This document shows positions 35,942 through 48,609 of a stretch of DNA of 64,000 nt, piece after piece. The notes under the pieces are model-generated. The model searched no databases. It worked only from the letters and a program-made list of their open reading frames with translations, and had not been told where the DNA came from. The DNA is taken from assembly GCA_036852015.1 (NCBI GenBank), contig JAANDG010000358.1, forward strand, positions 1-64,000, written 5' to 3'. Within the stretch, counting starts at the first letter, position 1. Every line of letters starts with the position of its first letter. Both the position numbers and the translations under genes were made by a program. The stretch comes from Pelodera strongyloides (Eukaryota > Nematoda > Chromadorea > Rhabditida > Rhabditidae).

Positions 35942-38660
35942 AAAGAAATGACTGTATATAACCAAAATTATCAACGTATAACAATATGTTGACCTTACAC
36001 ACACACGGGATGCGGAACGATACACCGTACGTACGTAACCCTACTTTACGCACATAGCGGATGCAAGTGTTATTACGAACATGTCAAAGCGACATACAGC
36101 TACAGTACAGGCGAATAAACGTGAGAAAGCATAGAGAAGTCGTATAAAACATGTGCCTTGCGCAACACGAAATTTACCACACTGGCTTAAACGTTTGACA
36201 CAAGAGGTTGATAAATACCGTAACCGTTTTTGAATTTCACATATGTTGTAAAGAAGGAAAAACAAAACAAGAAAACGAATCAAACTTACATAGCACTGTG
36301 CGCTTGTTGATAACTGTGTGATAACGATCACGGTCCAAGTTGAGATGCTGGGCACACTGAAGTACACGGAATTATTCATCAAACTACACACAATACACAC
36401 AAAGTGAAAAGACCCGATTTAGGACAGGTCTACCCAAATAATACCCAGTTAGCACTGGTCTACTAGCATCGTAAGGTTTATCAATATAGAAACAGAGAAG
36501 TCAACAATAATCATCATTCTGAAGATCAGACTTCAAAAGCCACAGATTGCCTGCTAACTCCAAAGAGCCACTAGATTGTTCCTTATTATACACTATCACA
36601 AATTCAGACAAATTAAGAGAAAGTAGTAGTTCTAAGTTCTAAGTCAATGGGTCGCTAGAATTGCTGCAAAGATAAGTAAAAAAAGGTTTCTGCGAGAAGA
36701 ACTAGCAGTTAAAGCTGAACACGTCGAAGCGCATAGTCGAGAGATACCAGTTTTTAGTTTCATATAACACATTGGAGTGCAAAAGAACAGGCAAACAGTC
36801 AATCATAGTAAGAAAGACAAGAAAGCTAAGTGCAAAAAGCTTTAAAACTTCTAATTCGAGAAAACTTTCATAAAAGACTGATAAAGCGATATCCTTACAT
36901 AGAATAACTCTACTCTTATACTGAGTGCATTATAACTTAAAACTAACAGAAGAAATAACAAAACAAATCAAAGATGTAAAGTTCGTGAAACAAAAGAGAA
37001 ACACTAAAATCAATCAATGACGAAAAAATTAGCATATCGGTGTCTAAATGTCACCAGACATGCAAATTTGCATATCAAGAAGCGGCAGTGAAGTCGCCTT
37101 AATTTACAGAGGTAACTCGGCGAGATACGTTTCACGGTTTCTACTTATACACCCATGGTAGCCCCCGACCAATACCTCACATAAACCATCAGTAGGAAAT
37201 TACTGCTAATCGTGATGTTAGATTGTTAAATTAGCATTACCTGTTCGGTTATCCATCCAGCTAACTTTCACCATTCGAAACGTCTTCCACGATTCATGAA
37301 AAAATACATCCACATATGGAATAAGTAACATCTGTTCTTTCAACCGGCTGTAAGTAATTCTTATGCAAAGACAGCATCAAAGGAGGAAAATGCCCACAAA
37401 AACTCCCAATACAAAAAGTTTATTTACATAACTAACAACAGGTTGATAGAGTATATAGAACGACATACAATTATTAGTTACAGTAATCAAGTCTATATAT
37501 CTACAGTAACCAACATTGTGTAACCACAGATACTAATTGGGGTACAGTAACCCTAACCAATGGCCAAGCCTATTTAGCTACGGTAACTGAGAGAAGGAGA
37601 TAGCTGAGCTACAGTAATCCAAACCGGCAGGGATTTCCTACCATTGGTGGCAAAGAGGGAAAATATCAATGCACAATGTGAGCTTCAAATAAAATGTGTA
37701 GTGCGTGAAAAAATGTGTAAAGTATAGATGAATTACGACTTTCTACCGTAACATAATTACTTGTTATTAATACTCTACAACAAAGGAAGCGAAGGATGCA
37801 CAAAAAGGATAAAGAATTGCTATCATACAGAAATTTAGCCTCTTCGTATCTATATCTTATTTCATTCGTGTGATTTGAGCTAGTTATTCACCATGGCAAA
37901 ACGCAAAACCACCTAGGTGCATATAATACCATCGACGTTCATAAAACCATAAAATCTATATCGCAATAAACAACAATGTTCTCTCTAATATATCCAAAAC
38001 AAACCAAGAGTCCGAACTCCGAACGTCCGAACTCCGAACCCTCCCCCTACTACCGCCATGAATTACTGTGACAATTTTTCCATGCACATCAATTGACAAA
38101 ACTTTTCAAACGTCATTTAAATCAAAACTTTTCAAACACGGACACATAAAGCAAGCAAGCATGCAACCTGCAACCACCACCAACAAAAACCAATACTTTA
38201 TTTATAATCGAATTATACATAGATCCTATCGAAATAACTTCATATTCCATTTCAATTCATATGAACGATGCTTCAACATAATTCAAGCTTCCAACAGTCC
38301 AGTGCGCCGGCAGCCTGAAGGAAAAAACCGTAAACGATATTTATAAAACATCCCAAATTCGTACCTTTATGTAAACACTAAAGTTGACTCGTAAACACTG
38401 GTATAGAAAGTAAACAGTACAGAACCTCTTTACAAGGGGAGAGTACTCTACTGACAAACCCATCAACTATCTGCATAGCATAATGATACACTAACTACGG
38501 GAGCCAGCAAACAGGACCACAGACCAAAACAGCAAGCAGGGCAGACAATGCCACAGACTAATGCGTTCCATTCGTTGCATTATAGCAAATTCTCTCATGA
38601 CCAACATCACACATGGAAGTGCAAAGGGAATGGAATTAAAAATTACTTCATCGGGAAATT
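35942..38660. other. No coding gene seen; presumed leader introns of the 706-residue gene
   Basis: A-rich on the + strand, thus T-rich in the direction of - strand transcription, like introns. Contains a cluster of (C)TACAGTAA motifs at 37420-37625. No open frame of note. The stretch lies between the coding start at 35889 and the first exon-like cassette at 38668. Confidence 0.4.
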
Positions 38661-38667
38661 GCTATAC

Positions 38668-41161
38668 CTCACATCGGCAAGGCAATCCACCTCCCATACA
38701 GTCCATTTTCATGTAACTTGTCACCGAGTGCTCTGCTTTCGCAGTTTGAATACGAGGGACCAACAACGCACGTAATTCACTAAAAAAGTAAAACATTTAG
38801 AAAAGTACACAAAACGGATGCACTGCAGAACAACACACTACTACACTTCATAAAAGTGTACCAGTTTCAGCACTTTAATTTTCTAATTGTAAGCTCAAAA
38901 CAACCAACCCGTTCGAAACTACTATACCGCGTATAAGGTCATTTTGTTTTCTTCATGAAACAACGGAAATTTAGGAGGACCAATAAACCCCATCACAACA
39001 AGTGCCCACCAATAGGTTTACAAGTTACGTATAGTGACTCTGTTACTCCGCTCATTTCTTAGCGCAGGACAGTCGCATTATTCAGCGGAATAAGTTATCA
39101 ATAACTCAACCCAAAATAAAATTAATGTTCTTACTTTACAACTGCGCAGTCCACTATATTGTACAGCACTTGGTTCGACGAACCTTCTCACTTCTTCCGA
39201 GCGCGAATTCAGTGAACCAACACACATTCACAGAGGACACAAAGCACCTGAAATGTGAGGGAATTATGTTGTACTATTGGGAGTAAAACCGGTAAATCAT
39301 CATCTTTATTCTCGGACGCAACCGTGTTAAGCACTTTCGTAGTTCCCCCAAAATTCCCGATTTTGAATGATGCCTACTAACTCTTCCAGTATCTTCCCAT
39401 GATACTCTACCTTCAGCAGTCAGCCAACAAGGCCAGTGATTTCGGAATCCGTACGTCAGAGCAAGCTGCAAGCTCACGACCACACCTGACACAACCACAC
39501 ATGCAAAAGTCTAATAAATCAATGAATGGTATGAGAATCACCTACATTATTTCAAATTGAGTTCAATCAATACAGTACCTCACATTGATAATCCACAGTT
39601 CCAGTCCATCCAGTCCGGAATTCTGCAGCTAGTCCTATTGTGACCGAGAGAGAAGCACTTTTACAGTCTCAGAACATCCGCACGGAATGACGGAATTCAC
39701 TAAAGCGAAAAATGGTTAGAATAGAGAAGTAAACAAAAGGATAGTCGAAAGTCGTAGAATAGCAACCTCACACTATGCAAACAACTTCTCTGGTGTAAGT
39801 TTCTGACTTCAGCAAGACGTGCGGAATAGCGGAATGAACATCTACACCGTGCGTAACACCATTCTATTCTCTCAATGAAACATGGCGTGTTGATGGAAAT
39901 TTGAGGGTAGAGCATATCTACCGCGTCAAAACAATGTAGTGTTTAACCAATGAAACAGCTATATTAGATGGTGTAGGCTATTCAAGGTAAAGTTATGTTA
40001 TTATTTAGCCCTTGTGCAGTTAGTTCACTATATGTTGCCCAGTTGAAAGAACTCGATGTGGTACGGTATCTAACACACCTACCAGTGAAGTGCGCCTTGT
40101 TTTGTTGCGGTCCAATCCGCTCGTCAAGCAAATAGCTTATCGACACGCCTCACGCAAGAATCAATCTCTGAAAAAGAGCGTATAGACAAATTCTCCATAA
40201 CCGTTGGCACCGTAAACTAACATCTAGTCACTGGTATAACGGCGATCTACCTCAAGATTTTGCACAGGCATGGCGAAACTGTTAGCGTTTCCCTTCGTTT
40301 CATCAAATCGCAATCGTATTCCAACTATTGGTGAAAAAAACTGCCTAAACGAACCCAAACTTAGGAAAACATAGTTCGAGCACGAATTATTTGATACTCA
40401 AGTTCAAGGTAGTGAGCCCAGCAACACATAACATAACGAAAGGTAAATCATTTGTGCACTGCAACTAGTTTGTTCAAAAGCCCATAACTAAAAAGACATG
40501 AGTATTTTCAGTATTCAGTGAAGTACAATACCTCAAATCAATTTCTCACAGTTCCACTCGGTTCGGTTTCTTATGCCTTGTCACTTGCGGGAAGAGTTCG
40601 AGCGACAGCGGAGGTTTACAATTTACTGAAAACGAAATCATTAATAAAAGCAATATTCGCTTTAAACTATCAGGCCAGAGAAAATAATGGACAGCCAGCC
40701 GCTGGTGCAAATATGCCTTACAGGTTAGTAACATAGCTAGCGGGCATGGGGCATCGACATAATGACAAATGGCATGGCGAGATTGTTTGCATCTCAAATC
40801 ACATCCTTACAATTCAGAAAAACACTAATCATGTGTTAGAACTCAACAAGCTCTATCTCAGGAAATCCGCCCGCAACATCATCACCCGTGGTATCATTTC
40901 CTCAAAGTAAGTATGATCATCAGATTTATATCATTTACATGATACAGACATGCGATCACCAAATCTACAACCTGACTGAAGTACAACGGCATGACAATAA
41001 CGAAGGTTAGAAAGACGCATAATACCTCAAATCAATATTCCACCATTCCACAGTCCCACACAGACTGGTTTCTCCGTTCTGTCACTGTCACATGTCCTAT
41101 CGTAAATTGTAACCATAGACGTGGTCACAATCGGGGAGCATGCGTGATGGTGCCGAATTCA
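38668..41161 (-). repeat. Four exon-like cassettes, likely non-coding or leader exons
   Basis: Blocks 41161-41026, 40625-40532, 39699-39579 and 38779-38668 each follow a T-rich acceptor. Three begin TGAATT and one begins TAAATT, and each ends in GAG before a GTA donor. Adjacent intron bases are also alike (GTTTTCGTTTTAG type). None is open for more than about 25 codons in phase 1. They lie between the candidate at 41.7-42.4 kb and the 706-residue gene, whose leader needs at least one upstream exon. Alternative or tandem 5' UTR exons are a reasonable reading, but a separate non-coding RNA is possible. Confidence 0.5.
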
Positions 41162-41658
41162 CTAAAACGAAAACATTACACAACTACAACCACAACACAA
41201 AATAAGAATTAAGAATAGACGAAAGTTGACGGACAAAACCTTCCACTACCAAACAAAGCAGTAGAAAACACCAAACGGGGCGTGCGGTACGACGGGCTAT
41301 GTCAAAGCCAAAACAATTCAGCAGTCATTCACGAATTCCTCTCCTATTACGTTATTAAATCGGAATTATGGAATATCCGTCATTTTTGACACTGTGAAGC
41401 TCTCTATTCATAGTCAAGTAGTTTTTTCATTGATAAGAATCAAGTGTGCCCATTTTCGATAATTGGCAATAGAAAAAAGAAGTGCTTATCTGGTTTTATA
41501 GACTACTAGGATATTAGAATACTCCGACTCAGGTCAGGTACAAAATAGCTGAAACTAACACTGACAAAATTTACCTCAATGCCTCTACACGACCATACAA
41601 AGGTAGCAGTCGATTCGGTTCGATTCAAGCTTCAACGGAAGAGCACATCCAGCTTCCT

Positions 41659-42387
41659 TCAGTGACTTCCCACTCTACCGCAAACGGGCAAACCGTGCTG
41701 GTTTCTCTGCGCCCAACACACCACGGGCATGGATGGGTCCAAATTCCAACAAAGCCTAAAACGGTCATCAATAATTGGTGAAAAGGGAAAAAAACCAAGT
41801 AACCAAGAGCCAACAAATCAATAAGTCATAAGTAGTAGAAGTAACCCATGCTATGATTAGAAACGAAAACGTCTACAATCTGCTAGTACTGTTGACTCGG
41901 GCACTTGTTCATTCATAGTTCATGACACCGAACATAACTCAGGTGACCTCATAAACAATCCTGCTAACATCAGCAGTCTACAAACTAAAATAATGATAGA
42001 AACCAAGAAACTTATTACGCAACTCTTAAGCAGAGCAGATAATGCTATCAAGAGAACATAGCATATTCAACTCTCGATCTCTCGATCTCTCTATACTATT
42101 CCCCGCCAAAATAGCCAGAAGAATCTGCCCACATGATCCAAGTTCAGATAAAGAACTGATAAACATAATTATAAAATAATAAAGGTCTACATTACTCACT
42201 CTATGAGCGACATTGAAGCGATTGAAGACACCAAAGGCGAAAAGCCCCAGGCCACCATCCAAGAGTCACATGCGAACGGCGAACCAGAACCATCAAAATT
42301 GGGTCGTTCGCAGGAAACGATTCGACTTCGACTCCACATATCAAACAAGCGTAGTTTCTGAACCGCCGTGTGTCTCCCTGACTCCAT
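41659..42387 (-). CDS. Candidate two-exon 94-residue protein
   Basis: A block with acceptor TTTTAG (start 42400) and a strong donor GTGAGT (after 42200) is open throughout; its ATG at 42387 starts MESGRHTAVQKLRLFDMWSR. The phase-2 end joins in frame to 41755-41659 (after TTTTAG), which reads ELCWNLDPSMPVVCWAQRNQ and stops with TGA. No family is recognised. The same DNA on the + strand has a 52-codon ORF starting at 42203 (MSDIEAIEDTKGEKPQATIQ), which looks equally protein-like, so strand is uncertain. It lies at the upstream end of the region of repeated leader-like exons. Confidence 0.32.
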
Positions 42388-42599
42388 CAAACAGAAACAC
42401 CTAAAAGGAATACTTACATTCCGTATACTCAACAAACAAAAGCCTACAACGGAGGGGAAATAAACACTGTAAAATGTGAGCAATAAAGGCAATTGGATGA
42501 AAATTAGATCTACAAAGTCTGGGTCATCATAAGTCATAAGATCCATAAGCAGACTTACACGGCAAGGAAAGAACTCGGATATGCAGTTTTCTAACAATA

Positions 42600-44520
42600 A
42601 TCATCAACGAAAGAGACAATCATCCACATAGCCGAACCGATAACATGCAAGCAGGAGTGAGTGGTAATTGATAATTTAAAACATATGAATAATCCGGTCA
42701 CAACAACGTTTATATTAAAGCCATACATTCTTATTCGAAGACGCAAACCACATCACTCAGCAAAGGCCGAACATCAATGAAAACACAGATATTATTTTTT
42801 TTTTATTCAAAACAAACAAACAAACGTATATACATGTGTCCGAAGACAAAAGCAAAGTCACACGGCACAGAACAACCATCAAATGTTGTTGAATTGTCAG
42901 AGAATGAATGTGCCACATCAAGCGCAGGTGGGCCGACCATTGCTTGATGTTGTTGATGTCTACATTTCAAATAGACGTATTTGTGTGTGCTTGCAAAGGA
43001 AAAAGAATATAACTACAAAAAGGAAGACAACAAAATAACTAAACTACTAATCAACGTAAATCTCGATAAATAGGAATACCAACTAACTAGACTGGCTCAC
43101 TAACTAAACCAGCGTCATTTCTACGAAAACAAGGAAATAAGGAAAAAATCCATCTAAGTGACTATGAACTAATTACTAAAGAACCAGCAAGTGACTGTGA
43201 CTATGACTAACTAAACCATTAAACTGAAAACCAAAGAAACTCATACAGAGTCAGTAAAAAAAGCAGTAAAGCCGCAAAGCGACAACTAATAACCCATAAC
43301 CATAACTATATAAACCATCTAACTGTCAATGAACGCATAACAAACTCTAACTATAAAACTCATATCACCCGTATGCATAACTTTAGATATCATATACGTT
43401 TGCATACAAGTGACGAATGTAAGTATAGGATCGGAAATAGGATCGGAACTACTGAACTAAGAAATAAAACTAAACTGATCCAATACGTGGCAACCAAAAG
43501 AAACTCAAAGAACAAAGGTAAAAACGAAGGTCTCTAATGAAAAGTATACAACTATAACTATACTATAACCACAAAACTCAAACAAGGAACGCGTAACGTA
43601 AAAGTAACTAAATGAACGACTGAAGTGAATAAGTATACGAAAGGAAAATAGCGACAAAATGGCCTCGAAACTGTGAAAACGTCACAGTCATACAACAAAA
43701 GCGAACACATCAAGGTAATCAACTAATTCTCTATACCACTATTCTCATAAGAATTCAGACATTTCTAACTATGTGTATCATGTAACTGCATCATGTCAAT
43801 GCAACAAGGCTCGAAGCCCGAACGTCAAAGAACTAAGAACGAAGAACTACCACTATAAGGTCAAGGTCAATATCTTGTAATTGATTCATAAGGCACTATG
43901 CTGAACATGCACTAATTGTGCAGTAACTAACGGATCAGAAAAGCCTCATGTTAATTGGAATAAAAAATAACGTAAGCAACAAGGCTCGAAGCCCGAATGT
44001 CAAAGAACTAAGAACGAAAAATCATAATTAACACTACCAATATACTGGAATACTGGTCAATAACTCTGACTAACAGATCAAGTCTCATTGTCTCATGGAA
44101 TAAAACTAACGTTATGAACGTGAACGGAACTGTATGTATTCAGCTTCTCTGACTAACAACCAACGTTATGATGCGTAAGTGACGTAAGTGTAAGGTCGGA
44201 TACTAATAAACCTGCGCGATATAACATATGACTTGTGCCAACTGACTGGGCACTGTAATTCTGAGGTTGACGATCGACGTGTGGCTGGAGGACGGACGGA
44301 AGGGACTATTTATTGATAACACTATCAAAACACCTATCACCTATTTCCTATGACAGCTGGGCGAACTATATATAACATACTAAAAAAGAAATGCCAGAGA
44401 CCTCGATCACTACTTGGCGGAACACTGAACTCAAGCTAACTGATAACTGATAATATCAGAATAAATAACAACGGGCCAAACCCAATAACACGGGCGAACA
44501 GGGGCAACACAGTAGTGCTG
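42600..44520. other. No supported gene; strand-asymmetric AC-rich DNA
   Basis: Dominated by AACTAAC and CTAACTAAAC-type phrases with few T, starting near a T run at 42793. The 40-base phrase around CAACAAGGCTCGAAGCCCGA occurs twice (43803, 43979). Nothing coding is visible. Confidence 0.4.
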
Positions 44521-45179
44521 TCATAGGTAACCGGAAGGAACAAGTATATGTGGGGTGTTCGTTTTATATATAAATAAATAATTAAAAAGATCTCTCTCTC
44601 TCTCTTCTTTCACGCAATAAAAAAAAACGTTTGACCGGCTTTTAATTAAAAATTTGGAATGAAAAATAAGACGGGAATTCAACTCGAAACTCTTTCTAAA
44701 TGTGTATGTGAACATGTAAATATATTACCGAAGTGCAATCTGATAATACCGAACAGGCAAACATTTTGAGTTGCCTTGCAAACAAAATGTCGGTATAATA
44801 AAGAAATAATGGGCTCAAATGCGGAATATGATAATAACGGCTATACGGTGTACGATATACGGCCATACGGGCTTTGCGTGGAGTAAACAGAAACAGACGG
44901 ATATAAGTTAGACTGCTCCAGAACGAAAAGTAAGGATGGTAACTGAGAAACAAAAAAGACAGAAGAGAAAGCAAAGAAACATGAATGGTACAGGTTGAAA
45001 ACTTCTTGAAATCAAATCGACTCCAAGACTCAAGACAAGATAAGGAAGGGTAAAGAGAAAGATACAGAGTGGACAGGCTGATGGCGAGCACGAATAAAGA
45101 AATGAAGAGAGAAAGCGGCACAACTTGGCACTTAGAGCTTAGAGCACACAAAAACGCAACAAAATAAGGCAGCATTCCT

Positions 45180-46000
45180 AGGCTTCCATTGCAACTTTAT
45201 AACGCGGGTATGGGTAATGGGACGCAACTTGGGTAACGGCAATGGGGAACTTGGCACTTCGCGGTTCGCGCACATGCACATAAAAAGCATTCTTAAACCT
45301 CCACTGCAACTTGATAAGGCGGGAACGGGTAACTACGGTAGCCAATAAGGCAATGCGCGGTATTAAACAACGACGTGAGCATGATCCAACTTATAAGCAA
45401 GATACGCAGCATAACTGTGAAGCAAACGGGCTGGATTTTGATTTCTTAACGCGGCGAACGGGCATCGGGCATGATCGCATGACTGGCGCACAAACGAGAG
45501 CGTAACGGTGAAAATGAATCGCTGAGGGCACTCCCCCATCACGGCTTAATAAACAGAACATAATAAATGGCAATGGCAACTGTGGCGACGCGGCAATCGG
45601 ACTTTTCATTTGAAATTTTGAACGCGACAACGGGCATCGGGCTGGGCCTGAATCGTGCACAAACGAGAATGTAATGAGGAAAATGAATCGCTGACAATAA
45701 ACCGCGCAACAATTGGGCACTTCCCCATCACAGTTCAACACACAACTGGTAACTGTAACGGCGGCAATGGAAACAAGCAGGCAGCAGGAAACGGGCGAAA
45801 TTTTGGAATTTTGAACGAGGTAATGGGCAAATCGCACAAACGAGAGCGTAACGGTAATTCAGCGTAAAGAAAAGGAAGATCGCAAAAACTAGGCACTTCC
45901 AGGGTAAAATTGCAAATAAAACATCCATGGCGGATTTGGCTTGGCATTCTTTCTGTAAAGAGAGTTCCATAAAGCGTAAAGTCACAAGCGAAGAATGGGA
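45180..46000. repeat. Degenerate repeats of about 170 bases
   Basis: CACAAACGAGAGCGTAACGG or close variants occur at 45489, 45658 and 45837, with AAAATGAATCGCTGA and AACGGGCATCGGGC near the first two; GCAACTT-ATAA-GCGGG phrases occur at 45191 and 45307. The long - strand frame 46304-45735 overlaps this repeat and shows no domain. Confidence 0.5.
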
Positions 46001-46009
46001 ATGGTTGGC

Positions 46010-48060
46010 TTCTAGTCATGGTATGAATTGAGATTGAGAAAGAGAGATGTGGGACGTGGCCTGAGGCCTGAGGCATGTGGCGACTCTTAACCGTTTTCAA
46101 ATTTTTTGTTTGATTGCATTGCATTGCGAGGTGAGGCGAAGGGTCTTTCTGACAATAAAATACAGGCGGTTGCGCGGCGCGCTTGCAGCGCAAGGGCAAC
46201 TGGCCCAACAATACAGCGAAAGGGCGGTTACAACAGCGAGTGAATGCGCCATCGCCATCAGCAAGCGATATGGGAATCTTTAAAGATGGTAACGCCAATG
46301 CCAATACATACTATAACAAGGCGGACGCGTAAAGAAAACGCGAAACGGGTGTATCTCGAAGCAAAGAGCTTTGGAACTGGAAGTCGTACGCATAGCGAAA
46401 TAAAATTAATGCAAATTTTCTAAAAGCATAGCATAGGGACAGTCGAAGGCGTGTTTCATTGTGAACTGAGAAAACAACAAGAACTGTGGCGTATGGCGAC
46501 GTGCTACTCTTCAAAGAATATTGAGCGGGAACTCGGGAAACGCGGATAATCCGGTCATGCTCCGTAGGCGTTAATCATAAGAGGATTTCGGCATGGGTGA
46601 GTCAAAGGCCAAAATCAATCGGGGATACCTTATAGTACATAGAGTGGACAGCTTCTACTGCACATCATATTGCACAATTCGCAGCTTCTGCCCAACTGGC
46701 GCTGGCGTGACTACATAGAGTAAGAGTAGTATAGCATTTTTTTTACTTGGGAAACGAAAAGATTCACAAGAAGCTGAATATAACCGGTTTGAGAAAAACG
46801 TAACACCTGAGGGAAGCGAAACGAAGTCGCCACGTTGCTTCAACACAACAATGGAGCACTACCGCACTATTGTATCATAATTTCATGGATGCAAAGCGAG
46901 CTCGGATAGCCCAGCGAAAGAGGGCCGGCGCAAAAGTTGTACACTCTGCTTAAAATAGCGCAGCAGCTAGCCTAATCTTACACCATATATATATATATTC
47001 TGCATAAATTAGAACACGGCTAGCATAATGCGATATTCAGATCCTTGCAACTATGGCAATGAGATCGGAAACATTGCATATACAACAATCGCTCGTACGA
47101 TGTTTTACATGTTTTACTGAAGTTGAGCGCAAGCAAAAGCGCAAAATGCCGTTGATAGTGGGAATGCGGATGTTTTGAAGACGTGTCAACGTTTCCGAGC
47201 AAGATTACAAACGGATAAAGAAATCAAGGAATGCTCTCGGAAACTGTGTCACTGTCCTTCAATGGGCTGACATGATATAGCCAACAAGTTTAAGTTTCAA
47301 CGGTTAGAAGAGCAAATATTTTTGGAAAGATATACATTAAAGCGTAACAGCAAAATTAAACGAGCGGATAAACGAACGTATTCGAGACACAGCTGTTTTG
47401 TGCGTAAAAAAAAACAATAAATCGATATTGACTTTTCAGCTGGCACACTCCTACCGAAGTGTACTGTCTCACGTGTATGTATTTTCTGCTTTTGTCTGCG
47501 CCTCAAAAATTTGCACGCTCTCTCTGTAAACAGCTGTTACGGTAGTTTTAGCACCGTATTAAGAGTTTATTTTTAATTAATTTGGATTTGCGGGTAAAAT
47601 AGCAACTTATTGTATTTGAAGAGTGTAGGGTAATATTGCAGTGGTCTGCAATAACCTAATGCAATCGTCTGATCATATGAATCAAACTCAATCAAAGGAA
47701 TTCGCTTTATTTTAATGCGAAGAGCAGGACAAACAGCTCCGCCATTTCTTTTTCCACGTTTCAGCTTTTTGGTAAATGTAGAAAACTCTTCAAAATAAGA
47801 GAATCGAGTCTTATCTCATGAAATTTGAAAGGTACCCTTCCGATGTTTCAGCTAATTGTAAGTGCGCCCCTTTTTCGTAGTACGCCTATATACTCGCCTC
47901 AGGCGGCGAGGCCGTCTGATAACCAATAATCTGATGAGAGTGCTCACAGCTAATCGAGCGACTAACTAACCGTACTAGTAGTAAACGTAAGCAACCAAAC
48001 TCGAAAGCTTAATACTTTATTACGGCGAAAAGGGGCGCCATGCAAAAATAAAACTACAGT
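46010..48060. other. No supported gene
   Basis: Short frames of 60-70 codons on both strands (for example 46846-46655 and 47506-47297, -) have no splice or family support. An ATATATATAT run lies at 46986. Confidence 0.35.
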
Positions 48061-48067
48061 ACTCACA

Positions 48068-48605
48068 GGAGTTTGCCCACTAACCTACGCGCTAATCCTG
48101 TGTTCAACAAAGCGAACTTGGGGGTAATTTCCTAGATGATATGCGCGCTAATTACCTAATGATGCTAATTGAGGCTGGTTCTAGCATTGGATTGGCCAGA
48201 GCTGGATTTGGTACATCTAGTGTGTGGGAACCATTTTGGCACCACATACCAGATGTCCCCAACCGGACTCCTGGGCAAGCCTATGCTAGGCATAGGGACC
48301 TCCCACCAGCCAACGACAAAAGGGGGAGGTTTTCACCCAACCCAAGCCCAAGGGATTGTTGTGTATAAGGTAGCGAACCACTACCGAATACACAACAACC
48401 CTAACCAAACTAACCTCCCCTTCCAGATCCTTGATGCTGTCCCGGTTGGGACAGCAACTCCTTCCCAGGTCCGCTCCTTGGTCTGTTCGACACCCGGCTG
48501 GGCACACCCTGGGTAGGGAGACCACTCCAGTTCCCCCCACCAGATGTACCCCAACCAGGCTTCCGAACACTTCTAATCCGATCCAGGCCATCGAGGGGGT
48601 CGTTC
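48068..48605 (+). repeat. Dispersed repeat copy B (inverted partner of 23.2-23.8 kb)
   Basis: Same sequence as the - strand of the copy at 23.2 kb, with scattered substitutions and gaps (for example CTAGATGATATGCGCGCTAA). It contains an inner hairpin around AACAATCC...GGTTGTTGTG (about 48350-48405) and GC-rich blocks unlike the AT-rich flanks. Frames are interrupted. Confidence 0.7.
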
Positions 48606-48609
48606 TTCC

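Noticed and set aside
37420..37625. Cluster of TACAGTAA motifs as a regulatory array or CRISPR-like repeat
   Set aside because: The motif is common across the whole window and spacing is irregular; no conserved long repeat exists.
45735..46304. 189-codon frame on the - strand
   Set aside because: Overlaps degenerate 170-base repeats; biased composition and no recognisable domain.
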